Counted from the first letter of the stretch, positions 46,623 to 56,079 are shown. The stretch: 64,000 bases of DNA from Clostridium paridis (GCF_016765615.1 NZ_JAESWA010000017.1:124001-188000), one strand, 5' to 3'. Notes: generated from the letters alone by a model not told the origin. Made by a program: numbers and translations.

Positions 46623-47300
46623 TCACTTTAATACTGAAACTACTATTACCCCTATACCAGCAAATAAGGGAGCTAAATACTTAAAATACATTTTCAACTT
46701 TTTCCCTCTTTGATATTTTTCAACTCTACCTTTAATCTCTAAGTACAAATCCTCTTCTTTTTCATTAACACCTTCCTTTTTAAAATAACTTAGTCTGTAC
46801 ATGTCAAAATCTATTTCTTCATGATTTTCTATACTTGATATAATTGCTTCATATTCCTTATATAATTTTTTACATATTTCTTGTGTTATATTTGATTGAT
46901 TATATTGTAGAGTTATGTTTATCTTATTTTTTAGCTTATCTAAACTCTTAAATGTTTCTTCCATCTTATAAGCTCTTTCCTGAAGATTTTGTTCAGATAT
47001 ATAAAACATAAAGTACGTAAGAACTATAGAAAACATTAGAACTATATTTGAAATCGATATCTTTGATATTTTAATATCAATCCCAATTGAAAGTATAGAA
47101 ATTCCTGTTATCAATGCAGAATAGTATATATTTAATTTTTTATACTCATTATGCTTTTCTCTTAATCTATTAGTAGAAATTATCCTTGTTCTGTATGTTA
47201 TATCAACTCTTCTTTTCAGCTCTTCTAATAAATCTGCATTCTCTTTTTTACTTTTATTTAACTCTAAAAGCCCTTTCTTATTTGAAAAATCCACTTCCAT
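46623..47300 (-). CDS. SLATT-domain membrane protein (SLATT_5-like)
   Basis: 225 residues. A soluble N-terminal helix with LLEELKRRVDITYRTRIIST and NRLREKHNEYKKLNIYY leads into two close membrane helices (about 60-80 and 85-105). A long charged cytoplasmic part follows, then a C-terminal membrane helix (LAPLFAGIGVIVVSVL). The N-terminal motif and two-helix hairpin fit SLATT domains (SMODS and SLOG-associating two-TM effectors), most like SLATT_5. These are proposed pore-forming effectors in abortive infection. ATG 47300 follows AAGGAGGTG. No reverse transcriptase, SMODS or SLOG partner is adjacent. Confidence 0.72.
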   Translation of the reverse strand: MEVDFSNKKGLLELNKSKKENADLLEELKRRVDITYRTRIISTNRLREKHNEYKKLNIYYSALITGISILSIGIDIKISKISISNIVLMFSIVLTYFMFYISEQNLQERAYKMEETFKSLDKLKNKINITLQYNQSNITQEICKKLYKEYEAIISSIENHEEIDFDMYRLSYFKKEGVNEKEEDLYLEIKGRVEKYQRGKKLKMYFKYLAPLFAGIGVIVVSVLK

Positions 47301-47436
47301 TAAACACACCTCCTTGGTTCCTTTTTTATACAATTATACCATATTACCCAATGACGTTTATACATTAAATATTTTAGATTTTAACTATATTGAAATATCA
47401 TAATTCAATGCATTTAATCCGATATTACTTAGCATA

Positions 47437-47476
47437 AAAGAAGAAGGGGTACCCTTCATAGATAACCCTTCTTCCT
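47437..47476 (-). terminator. Intrinsic terminator after gajB
   Basis: GAAGAAGGG(G)TA ... TAACCCTTCTTC; on the minus strand TTTTATGC follows. Separates gajB from the SLATT gene. Confidence 0.75.
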
Positions 47477-47558
47477 TACTTAAATAGTTTATTAAGTTGA
47501 CATAAATATCAATTTTATTGGCGAATGCTAAGCATGACCTTTAAAATTCATTATTAAA

Positions 47559-49496
47559 TTAATTGGCTTCGTTATCCAAGTCAACTACATTTTCCTTTCC
47601 AAAATACATTATAGCATTTGTGAGTACTTTATCATCTGGGCTTGGATAATATACAACTAGATTCTCCTTAGCTCTTGTACAGCAAACATAAAAAAGTTTT
47701 TTTGTCCTTTCTAAAATAACCGGAAAGTTTTTTTCCTTACTTTTATTTAGGCTTTTAACCATGTCTGGATTAAATAGATATTCAAAGTTATAATTTGACC
47801 ATCCCCCATTATCAAGAATAACTAATACATTATTAAACTCATTTCCTTTTATCTTATGTTGTGTTGATAACGGTACATAACCTTCTAAATAATAATATAA
47901 CTCTTTAAATACTTTGTATTTAACCTTTTTAACCCTCTCATACAAATATTCATTAGATTTTATAGTTTGTTCAAGCGTATCGTCAATCTTGCAAAGGTTT
48001 TGTTCATCAGCATGCTTAATCACTGATTCAATCGTATCATTTTCCAATCCGCTAAATTTATCAATAATATCTTTAATTCTTGCTTTATCAGCAACTGAAT
48101 TTATCTTATATGATGTAATTCTTAGAAAATCATTATATTGATTATTTTCATATAAATGCAATAAGTTTTGTATTTTAAATAGATGTTGAATTATTCTATC
48201 TCTTCTAGGCTCTCTTATAATTTCTTCAGTATAATCTTCTTTTTTATCATCTATTAAATTATCTTTATTAAAATAAATTCTTGATACTTTACTAAATGGC
48301 CACTCTTTTACAATATCATATAGTTCTCTAAATAGATTGTCCTCTAACTTTATATCCTTTTTTGAACGTCCTTTATTTTCTCCAATCTTATACGTTAGAT
48401 TTATTTGATTTACAATATCATCAAATGTATCTTCTACGTTAATAGATATATTATTATCTCTAATTTTTTTAACAATCTCATCTTTAAATTTAATAATTGG
48501 GTCAGAATCATATATCTCCATCAATTCAGAGAACCCAGCTTGCCCAGCAATTAAATTATGTGTCAACCTTAGTTCTTTTGTCTCACTAGAATTGGTAAAA
48601 TCCCATGTATTGCAATAACTCGAATTATATAACTTATTTATATCAGCCTTATATGAATACACAAACTTTATGTCTCCATCTTTAATTAATCCATCTTTCA
48701 TATTAGGAGCATCCATATCACATGATGGCTTTTGAATAAGGTTATCAATACGAATTTTATTTGATAAATTAATAACACTTCTAGGATTTCGTCTATTCTG
48801 TTCTTTCTTTACTTCATTTATTATTCCACTATCTATATACTCATTAACATTTCCAACTCCACCATCATATATAGCTTGCATTAAGTCTCCAAATAAACCT
48901 ATTACATTCCTACGGTTGTATTTCTGTAGAAATTCTAGTAGTATCTCTATTACCAATGGAGATGTATCCTGATACTCATCAACAAATATATACTGATATT
49001 TATCTTTTACTATGTCACAAAGTTTTGGATATTTCTTATACATATAATTTGCTAGTATCAATACCTCGTCATGTGATATTTCTCCATTTTTTATTCTTAC
49101 ATATTCCTTATATTGGATACCATTTTCAAAGTCATTAGTGTAATAAGCGTCACCATTTGGATTCTTTATTTTAGAAGATGGACTGTTAATAAGTTCTATT
49201 AATGATTCTTTCATATCTTTTTGATACGGACTAATTGTACTCCATAAAAAATCATGAATTGTAGATACAGCTAAGTTTTTAGAAGAAATTCTTTGCTCAA
49301 TTTCTTTTACAGCTGCATTTGTATATGTGATACATACTATTTTTGAAGTAGGATTTAGATTAATTGCTTCTTTGATAATTTGTACTAGTGAATAAGTCTT
49401 TCCACTGCCAGCTCCACCGCTAAGCAAAAAATTTTTCTTTTCTTTAATATATTCGATTACTTCTAATACTTCAGGTTCTAATTTCCCTTTAACCAT
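47559..49496 (-). CDS. gajB: UvrD/PcrA-like helicase of a Gabija-type system
   Basis: 645-residue superfamily 1 helicase. Motif I is LSGGAGSGKTYSLVQ near 25-38, motif II is YIFVDEYQDTSPL near 170, later motifs are STQHKIKGNEFNNVLVI and LFYVCCTRAKENLVVYYP. It overlaps gajA by 19 bp, so they are translated together. In Gabija, GajB senses DNA termini produced during phage replication and activates GajA; that role is taken from the known system. It is longer than the commonly described GajB (about 500 residues), with additional sequence in the middle. Confidence 0.85.
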   Translation of the reverse strand: MVKGKLEPEVLEVIEYIKEKKNFLLSGGAGSGKTYSLVQIIKEAINLNPTSKIVCITYTNAAVKEIEQRISSKNLAVSTIHDFLWSTISPYQKDMKESLIELINSPSSKIKNPNGDAYYTNDFENGIQYKEYVRIKNGEISHDEVLILANYMYKKYPKLCDIVKDKYQYIFVDEYQDTSPLVIEILLEFLQKYNRRNVIGLFGDLMQAIYDGGVGNVNEYIDSGIINEVKKEQNRRNPRSVINLSNKIRIDNLIQKPSCDMDAPNMKDGLIKDGDIKFVYSYKADINKLYNSSYCNTWDFTNSSETKELRLTHNLIAGQAGFSELMEIYDSDPIIKFKDEIVKKIRDNNISINVEDTFDDIVNQINLTYKIGENKGRSKKDIKLEDNLFRELYDIVKEWPFSKVSRIYFNKDNLIDDKKEDYTEEIIREPRRDRIIQHLFKIQNLLHLYENNQYNDFLRITSYKINSVADKARIKDIIDKFSGLENDTIESVIKHADEQNLCKIDDTLEQTIKSNEYLYERVKKVKYKVFKELYYYLEGYVPLSTQHKIKGNEFNNVLVILDNGGWSNYNFEYLFNPDMVKSLNKSKEKNFPVILERTKKLFYVCCTRAKENLVVYYPSPDDKVLTNAIMYFGKENVVDLDNEAN

Positions 49497-51688
49497 AATA
49501 ATCCATCCTCAATATACTTAGGTATTTTCCAATTTGAATAACTCGATATATCATTACTTTCACTGTTGAGCAAGACATCCATAGCAAAAGATGGTTTACT
49601 CTGTATACACTTTTCAGCAAGGGTATAGCTATTATACTTATACTTCTCGCCTGAACTTAGTTTTTCATCAAAATAACTAATGTTTTTTAAGCTATTAAAG
49701 TTATCTTTATTATCTATTACTAGTTTCCTATTTATATGGAAAAAGGCATCTTCAAAGCTTCTTGCGTTATAATTGTCTCCATCTTCATTAGCTTCTGCTA
49801 CTTGATAAACAAGCATCAAAAATCCATCTGATGAGCTTTTCCAATTATCACTTTTCTTAGATAATGTTTTATCCTTAATATCTAAATTTTTAAAATAGTT
49901 AATTTCTTTTGTTCCAGCTTTCTTTAAGTAGTTTTCTATTTCTTTTCCATAGTAATGCTTTAATGCCCCATTACTCGTATTTGTACTATCTTCTACAGGA
50001 GCTGCTTCTACTTTTTGCTTATTGATGCCATCCTTATTTTTTTTAACGACCCCATTGCTATCCTTATCATCAATAAACTTAAATGAGTCAATATCTGTAA
50101 TGATCAACGACTTAATACCAATAAATGCAATGAATTTATCAAATATTTGAGAGTAATTCCCTACTTCTACAATTGATATATTTTGTGATAATAGCGGTAC
50201 TGATTCAGCATTAGTATCAACCTCATCAATTTTTTTCATCATTGCTGGTACTAATATTCTTTCGGTATCCCCCTCAATAAAAATAGCTTTATCAGCAAAA
50301 AAAATCTCAGACCTATTTAATGTTAAGTATTGTTTTAAAAACTTGAAATGAGCTTTTCCAATCTCTTTTTCTTTTCCATATTCAATTTCAAGTAATTTTA
50401 AATTTTTTGATTCTATGCTATTTATATTATTCTTCTTAAAATACTTAATATCATCAAACTCACATTCAGAAACAATATGTGCAGAATGTGTTGTTATAAT
50501 TGTCTGTAATTGAAAACTTTTATTACCATTACTCCCATCACTACCCTCTTCTAATATACCCTTTATATTTTTTATAAAAATATATTGCATCTGAGGATGA
50601 GTGTGTGCCTCTGGTTCTTCTATAAACAGTAAATTAATATCTGCCGGTTTTATTTCCTTTCTATTATCTCTTCTGAAATCACTTAATAATGTTTCTATTT
50701 CAAAAATCATGCTTATCAAATTTAGATATCCTAATCCGTTATAACTTTCAGGCAGGCTATGACAGTTATCGTCATACACAACAGTAGTATTACCTTTTAA
50801 TAATTCTCGCCTTTGCAAAGATGAAATAACCTTGATAACAGTTTCATCCTTTTTCATTCCTCCAAATCTTTTAACCTTTTGAACTACATCTTTAAATAAA
50901 TCATCATATACAATTGATAGTTTTGAATCCGTCTCTATTAAAGTATTTTCAAATTTTTCTATCGCTTTATTCTGCGAATCGTTTATCTCCGTCTTCTCAT
51001 AATATTTCGATGATAAATTTGATAATGTTCCATCATTGTCAATATTAGATATAGCTCTATGGGCTGAAATATATTTAAAATTTATTATTTTACTTATATC
51101 TACTTTCTTTTTATCTAAGTCTATAAATTCATTTAAGTTAACATCTTGAGTATCATTATTAAATTGAACTGCCTTCTTTTTTATCTTAAAAAAATTCTTA
51201 TAATTTGACTTTATAAAGCTTTCAAAGCAGGCTAATCTATCTACTGATAATGCATCATATTTAGTCTCGTATTCCTCAAATTTTTCCTTCATTTTGTTAA
51301 AATCATCAATATTAAGTAAATATTCAAACTTTAATACCACTTTCTTATTGTCTGGATTGAGGTCAAGCATCAAATCGCTAATGTTCGCGAGATTATCCCT
51401 ATCGCTGTATTCAATGATAATTAATAGCGAGATTCCTTCATCCCTTTCCCATACTTTATTCTCGTCTTCTATACAACTATATAATTGCTTTTTGAATTCA
51501 ATATTAAAATCATCATATGTAAAACAATTGCTCGACGACTTGTCCCCTATAAATCTATTTAAGATGGAAAGTAACGATGTCTTGCCACAGTTATTCTTAC
51601 CGATAATAATAGACAGTATCTCTTCTAAATCTAACTTTAGGTTTTTTAATAATCTAAAATTTTTTACTTGTATATTAGTTATTTTCAT
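49478..51688 (-). CDS. gajA: OLD-family ATPase/TOPRIM endonuclease of a Gabija-type system
   Basis: 736 residues. N-terminal ABC-type ATPase with Walker A GKNNCGKTSLL at 30-40 and the LLFIEEPEAHTHPQMQ segment near 360. C-terminal TOPRIM nuclease has IFIEGDTERILVPAMM (catalytic Glu) and IITDIDSFKF (DxD). OLD next to a UvrD-like helicase defines class 2 OLD, i.e. Gabija, where GajA is a nicking endonuclease inhibited by nucleotides. It is longer than typical GajA (about 580), with additional sequence after the TOPRIM core. ATG 51688 is chosen because the upstream ATG lies inside AAAGGATG, its ribosome site. Confidence 0.86.
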   Translation of the reverse strand: MKITNIQVKNFRLLKNLKLDLEEILSIIIGKNNCGKTSLLSILNRFIGDKSSSNCFTYDDFNIEFKKQLYSCIEDENKVWERDEGISLLIIIEYSDRDNLANISDLMLDLNPDNKKVVLKFEYLLNIDDFNKMKEKFEEYETKYDALSVDRLACFESFIKSNYKNFFKIKKKAVQFNNDTQDVNLNEFIDLDKKKVDISKIINFKYISAHRAISNIDNDGTLSNLSSKYYEKTEINDSQNKAIEKFENTLIETDSKLSIVYDDLFKDVVQKVKRFGGMKKDETVIKVISSLQRRELLKGNTTVVYDDNCHSLPESYNGLGYLNLISMIFEIETLLSDFRRDNRKEIKPADINLLFIEEPEAHTHPQMQYIFIKNIKGILEEGSDGSNGNKSFQLQTIITTHSAHIVSECEFDDIKYFKKNNINSIESKNLKLLEIEYGKEKEIGKAHFKFLKQYLTLNRSEIFFADKAIFIEGDTERILVPAMMKKIDEVDTNAESVPLLSQNISIVEVGNYSQIFDKFIAFIGIKSLIITDIDSFKFIDDKDSNGVVKKNKDGINKQKVEAAPVEDSTNTSNGALKHYYGKEIENYLKKAGTKEINYFKNLDIKDKTLSKKSDNWKSSSDGFLMLVYQVAEANEDGDNYNARSFEDAFFHINRKLVIDNKDNFNSLKNISYFDEKLSSGEKYKYNSYTLAEKCIQSKPSFAMDVLLNSESNDISSYSNWKIPKYIEDGLLWLKGN

Positions 51689-52037
51689 ACTCTTCATCCT
51701 TTATATATAATCTAATACTTATTGACAAAATATTAAGTCTATGTTTCTTGAACGAATACTATTATACAGCTTTTTTACATATTAATCTATATTTTTCAAT
51801 TTTTAATAATTTTAACAAATGGTTCAATTCCATACTTATAATTTTGCTAATTTTACATGTTTTTAAGTATAACTCCAATAATAATAAAAGCTAACATATT
51901 AAATTCACATTAAAAGTATTATTAAGAATAAATCTATTATTAATGTATTTTTTTATATTAATTTTGTATATACATAAGAATAAAGAAAGAGTCATATTAG
52001 ATAAGCTTAATCAATAAGTTGAAAGGGTGTAGTAAGT
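51689..52037. other. AT-rich divergent promoter region
   Basis: Separates gajA (-) from the YopX gene (+). No open frame. Several TATAAT-like boxes on both strands (for example a minus-strand TATAAT near 51765-51775), but no -35 is convincing enough to fix a start site. Confidence 0.4.
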
Positions 52038-52364
52038 ATGAGTAGGCAAATTAAGTTTAGAGCGTGGCATAAAAATTCTAATCATATGTGCCAAAATGTA
52101 AAAACAGACTTACTAGAAAGGGATTACTTAATATTTATGCAATATACAGAACTAAGTGATATTAATGGTGATAACATCTATGAAGGGGATATAGTATATC
52201 AAACATCAAAAATATTAAGTAGTGAAGATATAAACTTTACTGGTGAAGTTAAATTTTATGATGGTAGTTGGTGGATAGATAATGGAATTAATGCAATTTA
52301 TCTATTTAATAAGTATTGTGAAAATAGAATTGTTGGAAATAGATTTGAAGGACTTAGGTATTAA
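52038..52364 (+). CDS. YopX-family phage protein
   Basis: 108 residues. The pattern REIKFRAWHK-type start (here RQIKFRAWHKNSNHM), LMQYTELSDINGDNIYEGDIV (quoted part QYTELSDINGDNIYEGD) and the final VGNRFEG are hallmarks of YopX proteins from SPbeta-like and other temperate phages. Function is unknown. AAAGGGTG precedes the ATG and a perfect terminator follows. It is the one clearly phage-derived intact gene of the island and points to its mobile origin. Confidence 0.85.
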   Translation: MSRQIKFRAWHKNSNHMCQNVKTDLLERDYLIFMQYTELSDINGDNIYEGDIVYQTSKILSSEDINFTGEVKFYDGSWWIDNGINAIYLFNKYCENRIVGNRFEGLRY

Positions 52365-52400
52365 AATAAACTCACGGTAGGATTATCGTGAGTTTATTTT
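52364..52400. terminator. Bidirectional terminator after yopX
   Basis: AAAATAAACTCACG ... CGTGAGTTTATTTT: 14-bp perfect stem. Confidence 0.9.
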
Positions 52401-52527
52401 AGAAAATATATAATACCTTCCTATTTACCAGCCAAATTTAGCAAATGAGGTTAGTAAAATAACTGAAAGTCTTTAATTACATAGTTGCCATAAATTATAG
52501 GTTTATATCCAAGAATCCTTACTCATT

Positions 52528-53340
52528 TTACAATAATCTTTCTTTCTCAAGAATTTTAATAAACGCTTTTTCTTCCCTCTTATTCCTTGGTTCTCTAGGC
52601 AAATCGAATTTATCTATAAAACCAAGTTCTCTTAATCTAAATATTTTATTTAAACTTTCTTGATTGATTGATGCCCACATATCTTGTTTATGTAAGACAT
52701 TTGTTTTTATACAACCATCTTGTAAGCGTTGCATTGTCTCTTCCATACATATCCCACAACTTAGTACTGTTGCATATTTCTTTTTTTCATCCTCCGCTAT
52801 TTGCTTAATATCCTCTGTATCAGAAAACACATTAAAACACTCCCCCTCTACAACATCTTTACACGAATTTTTAGATGGAAATTTTGCATTCCAAATTCTT
52901 GTTTCCATTTCCTTGTCAACTCCATTAGCCAATCTAAACAATTCACTATCAAATACTAGAAAATCTAAAGTCAAGTTATCTGGTAAGAAATCTTTACAAG
53001 CTTCCCTAATAATCTGTACTTGTATTTTCATATCTTCTGCCATTTCCATTAATGTGCTATACTGTTTTTTCATATACTTGTCATCTTTATGAGCAGCATC
53101 TTTGTCTCTTTCATAATAAATGGACTTAATAATTTCGTTCTCACATATTTGTTTTTTCGTCTTATGAAAACATTTATCCAAAACTATACATCCATTAATA
53201 TAAAACTTTCTTCTCGTCTCTCTTACTTTTTCTCTAATATTAATCATAGAAACCTTATCTCCATATTTATATAAATACAGTATTGTATCTACAGACTTTT
53301 TTGCATCTATTAAATATCGTGAAAGCTCCCATTTATCCAT
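52528..53340 (-). CDS. Unknown protein with HEPN-like R-x5-H motif
   Basis: 270 residues, mostly helical, no membrane segment. SIYYERDKDAAHKDDKYMKK near 85-105 has an R-x5-H spacing as in HEPN ribonucleases (R-x4-6-H), within a helical N-terminal domain of fitting size (about 1-130). The C-terminal half contains several cysteines and ends in a basic helix (EPRNKREEKAFIKILEKE). AGGAG precedes the ATG. Its place beside Gabija, SLATT and a phage gene makes an RNA-cleaving abortive-infection role plausible; the HEPN call itself is tentative. Confidence 0.5.
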   Translation of the reverse strand: MDKWELSRYLIDAKKSVDTILYLYKYGDKVSMINIREKVRETRRKFYINGCIVLDKCFHKTKKQICENEIIKSIYYERDKDAAHKDDKYMKKQYSTLMEMAEDMKIQVQIIREACKDFLPDNLTLDFLVFDSELFRLANGVDKEMETRIWNAKFPSKNSCKDVVEGECFNVFSDTEDIKQIAEDEKKKYATVLSCGICMEETMQRLQDGCIKTNVLHKQDMWASINQESLNKIFRLRELGFIDKFDLPREPRNKREEKAFIKILEKERLL

Positions 53341-53576
53341 AGTCCCTACTCCTACCTTTCATTTAACATCTAAATTAACACTTATATATTATCATTTTCT
53401 ACTTTATTTACTAAATCAGGTTTTACTTTAATTACATAATCAACACCATCTGCAAATATAATAGATGCTTTAGATTAGTTTTTTCGTTAACCATAAATAA
53501 AATTATATCACAAAAAAGTATTTTTTTTACAAGCTACCATATCAGATAATAACTTAAGATACGACATTTTATCTAT
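53341..53576. other. Upstream region of the 53340 gene
   Basis: Contains a probable minus-strand promoter (TATAAT-type box at about 53505-53512). A short minus-strand reading (53494 to 53382) could only be a gene with one frameshift and no ribosome site. No supported gene. Confidence 0.4.
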
Positions 53577-53622
53577 AAAAAAATAGCCTTAACCAAGAAA
53601 TTAAATGGTTAGGGCTAAAAAC
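53577..53622 (-). terminator. Intrinsic terminator after the MFS gene
   Basis: TAGCC(T)TAACCA ... TGGTTAGGGCTA; on the minus strand a run of seven T follows. Confidence 0.8.
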
Positions 53623-53705
53623 CTCCGTTACTTATGGTACAGTTCACCTTCACATATACTAAATTTTTTAATGTATTTGCTTACAAAAAATATTTTCTTA
53701 TAAGC

Positions 53706-54920
53706 TTATATATCTTGTCCTACAGGTGCTTCCACCTCAATATTTACTTCTGTTCTCAATAGGATAATTAGTGAGATAACCACAACTCCCAAGCACACCA
53801 AATTAACATTACGATATCCTGCAAATTGTGCAACCATACCTCCTCCAAGAGTTCCTATAAGCCTTCCGATAGTAGAACCATTTGAATACATTGTTGCTGA
53901 TAATCCCGGTGAATGAGGCAATAATTCTGCAAAATATCCTAATCCATTTCCAAATACTACAGCCACAGTAGTTGCCTGAAGTATCTGTGCTGCGATAATC
54001 TGCCAAGGTTGTGTAGATATACTTAATACACCATAATAGGCTAATGAGACAAAACAGCTGTAAATCATAAGTTTATGGTTTGATATTTTCTTTGCTATAG
54101 CTCCTAATGCAAGCATTATTGGTATTTCCAAGCCTGCAGAAATACTAGCTACCAGTCCAACGTTTTCAATAGAACCATGAAGACTATTTACAATAAATAG
54201 AGGTGTATTGATTCCATTAATAGCATTCAACCCAAATAAAATCGTAAGCGCAATAAATGGCTTCATTATCTTCTTATTTTTTAATAAGGAAGATTCTGTA
54301 TTATCTCCCCTACTATTGTTATTTTGAGAAGCCTTTCTATTTTTCAAAAACAACAATACAATAACTGAAATAATTATAAAAACAAAAATCGTTCCTAAAA
54401 ATAGTCCCTTATATCCAATACCACTAAAAATCAAAGCTCCTACTAATGGACCTATTAAAAATCCAAGAGAGAAAAGAGAGCGTAATGCAGACATAGCAAA
54501 GGTCTTATTATCCGACTTACTTTCATTGGCAGATTCCTGTGCGTAAGCAAAAATTTGTGGCATTGAGGCTGCCCCTAACCCATTAAATAGAGTTACGGTT
54601 ATAATTAATATAAAGAAATTATGAAATATTAAAAATGAAGTATAACCTAGAGCAGATGAAAGCATAGCCAAAATAATGACTCTTTTCCGATCCATTCCAC
54701 TATCTGAACGTTTAGCTATAAAGGAATTTACAATAACTCCACTTATTGAACTAAACGCCATAAAAACGCCAAAGGATCCCGCGCTCATTCCAAGCTCTTC
54801 TGTACAATATAATGACAAATATGGCATTGTAACAGAGACTCCTACACCCATTAGTAACATACAGATGGTTAGTAACATATATCCTTGGATTCCAAACAAA
54901 TTTTTTGATTTTTTAAACAA
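53706..54920 (-). CDS. MFS transporter (sugar-efflux-like)
   Basis: 404 residues with 12 predicted membrane helices and a charged central loop (about 195-220). The loop after helix 2 has AKRSDSGMDRKRVI, the MFS motif A region, as in SET-type sugar exporters. Substrate unknown, but the adjacent ROK regulator suggests a sugar. The start appears to be TTG 54920 after AGGGGGA, since the nearby ATG is out of frame. It starts 46 bp after the rok gene end, so the two are likely one unit. Confidence 0.8.
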   Translation of the reverse strand: MFKKSKNLFGIQGYMLLTICMLLMGVGVSVTMPYLSLYCTEELGMSAGSFGVFMAFSSISGVIVNSFIAKRSDSGMDRKRVIILAMLSSALGYTSFLIFHNFFILIITVTLFNGLGAASMPQIFAYAQESANESKSDNKTFAMSALRSLFSLGFLIGPLVGALIFSGIGYKGLFLGTIFVFIIISVIVLLFLKNRKASQNNNSRGDNTESSLLKNKKIMKPFIALTILFGLNAINGINTPLFIVNSLHGSIENVGLVASISAGLEIPIMLALGAIAKKISNHKLMIYSCFVSLAYYGVLSISTQPWQIIAAQILQATTVAVVFGNGLGYFAELLPHSPGLSATMYSNGSTIGRLIGTLGGGMVAQFAGYRNVNLVCLGVVVISLIILLRTEVNIEVEAPVGQDI

Positions 54921-54965
54921 TTCCCATTCCCCCTTAAGTAAAACATAACAATTTCTATTTTAATT

Positions 54966-56015
54966 TTATAACCTTTTTGTTGTAACTAATTTGATTCCAG
55001 AATTCATTTCCTCAATTGTAATATACATTACTCCTGCAATATAATCCTTTAGAGGATCCTCTACATGTATAATTTCTGGTCTAATATTTTCCGGTATATA
55101 TCGAGAACAATAGCTTTCAATTAACTCAAGATTATTGAACTCAAAGCCTTCTCCTCCAATAACGACATACTCAGGATTTATTATACAGTTTATATTGGCA
55201 ATGGCCGTAGCAATGGCATCTGCATATTCCTCATCAGTATGTTCTCCCCAAGCTACTTCGTAAAGGGTTTTGCCATTACCAAGTTGAAGAAAAGCAACTT
55301 CTCCAGCGTAATGAGAAAAACCTCTTACAAGCATGCCATTTGTAATAATACCTGCACCTATTCCAGTGGTAGTAAAATTAATATAAACCATGTTTAAAGC
55401 ATATGAAGTAGTAATTTCAGCTTCTTTAAGTCTATTATGAGCAAAGCCTGTAGCAATTGCATTAAGATCATTTTCCACTATAATACGCAGGTTATATTTA
55501 TCTTCAAGATGAGCCTTAATATTAAAGCTATGCCATTCCTTAAGTTTCATCCCTGTAAATAATCTTCCATTATCTACAGCTGAGGGTACTCCAATACCAA
55601 TACATTTTATTGACTTGAATCTTGCAAGCAAGGAATCAATGAGTTCTTCTACAGCTTCAGTATATTTAGGTTCCTCAATCTCAACCCTGCTCTCTTCAAA
55701 TATATCTCCAGTGGCATTTCCTACTGCAAAATATATATATTTTTCTTCCACACAAAGAGCTGCCACAAGTGTATGATTAACATTTATAGTATAACGCTCC
55801 GCTCTTCGTCCGCCACTGGATTCATCATATCCTTGATTTAAAACCTCACCTTCAGTTACAAGTGAACTTAATATAAGTCCAACAGTTGTAAGACTTATAC
55901 CTGTTTCTTTAGCAAGTTCAGCCTTAGTTGCCGAACCTAATTCTTTTAAGGTATTTTTTATCAAATCGCTATTTAATCTTTTTAAAATATTAGGTCTTCC
56001 TGAAATCTCCCTCAT
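54966..56015 (-). CDS. ROK-family transcriptional regulator
   Basis: 349 residues: N-terminal winged helix (about 8-75) with ATKAELAKETGISLTTVGLI, then a ROK sugar-kinase-like domain with GIGVPSAVDNGRL, IIVENDLNAIATGFA, and TTTGIGAGIITNGMLVRG (quoted part GIGAGIITNG). The zinc-binding CxCGxxGC segment normally found after this is not visible; the sequence there reads FSHYAGEVAFLQLGNGKTLYE. Typical of XylR/NagC-like repressors lacking kinase activity. ATG 56015 follows GGAGG. Likely controls the MFS gene downstream. Confidence 0.82.
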   Translation of the reverse strand: MREISGRPNILKRLNSDLIKNTLKELGSATKAELAKETGISLTTVGLILSSLVTEGEVLNQGYDESSGGRRAERYTINVNHTLVAALCVEEKYIYFAVGNATGDIFEESRVEIEEPKYTEAVEELIDSLLARFKSIKCIGIGVPSAVDNGRLFTGMKLKEWHSFNIKAHLEDKYNLRIIVENDLNAIATGFAHNRLKEAEITTSYALNMVYINFTTTGIGAGIITNGMLVRGFSHYAGEVAFLQLGNGKTLYEVAWGEHTDEEYADAIATAIANINCIINPEYVVIGGEGFEFNNLELIESYCSRYIPENIRPEIIHVEDPLKDYIAGVMYITIEEMNSGIKLVTTKRL

Positions 56016-56033
56016 TTTGTTCCTCCAGAATAC

Positions 56034-56079
56034 AAAAAAACTTATTACACAACCTTTATAAAGTTTATGTAATAAGTTT
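56034..56079 (-). promoter_or_regulatory. Long palindrome with T-run upstream of the ROK gene
   Basis: AAACTTATTACACAA ... TTTATGTAATAAGTTT, 15-16-bp arms around a 10-bp centre. On the minus strand seven T follow directly. It lies 125 bp after the DUF1540 gene and 18 bp before the ROK start, so it may be a terminator for the former, an operator for the latter, or both. Confidence 0.65.

Noticed and set aside
46623-51688. Retron or other reverse-transcriptase defence system
   Set aside because: The SLATT_5-like protein prompted the search, but no reverse transcriptase motif (such as YxDD) exists in any neighbouring frame.
44997-53340. Intact prophage
   Set aside because: Only a YopX protein is phage-like. 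There are no capsid, tail, terminase or lysis genes, and no att repeats or tRNA were found at the edges.
53382-53494. Short minus-strand frame (reads ASIIFADGVDYVIKV) upstream of the 53340 gene
   Set aside because: Needs a frameshift, has no ribosome site, and is only about 37 codons.
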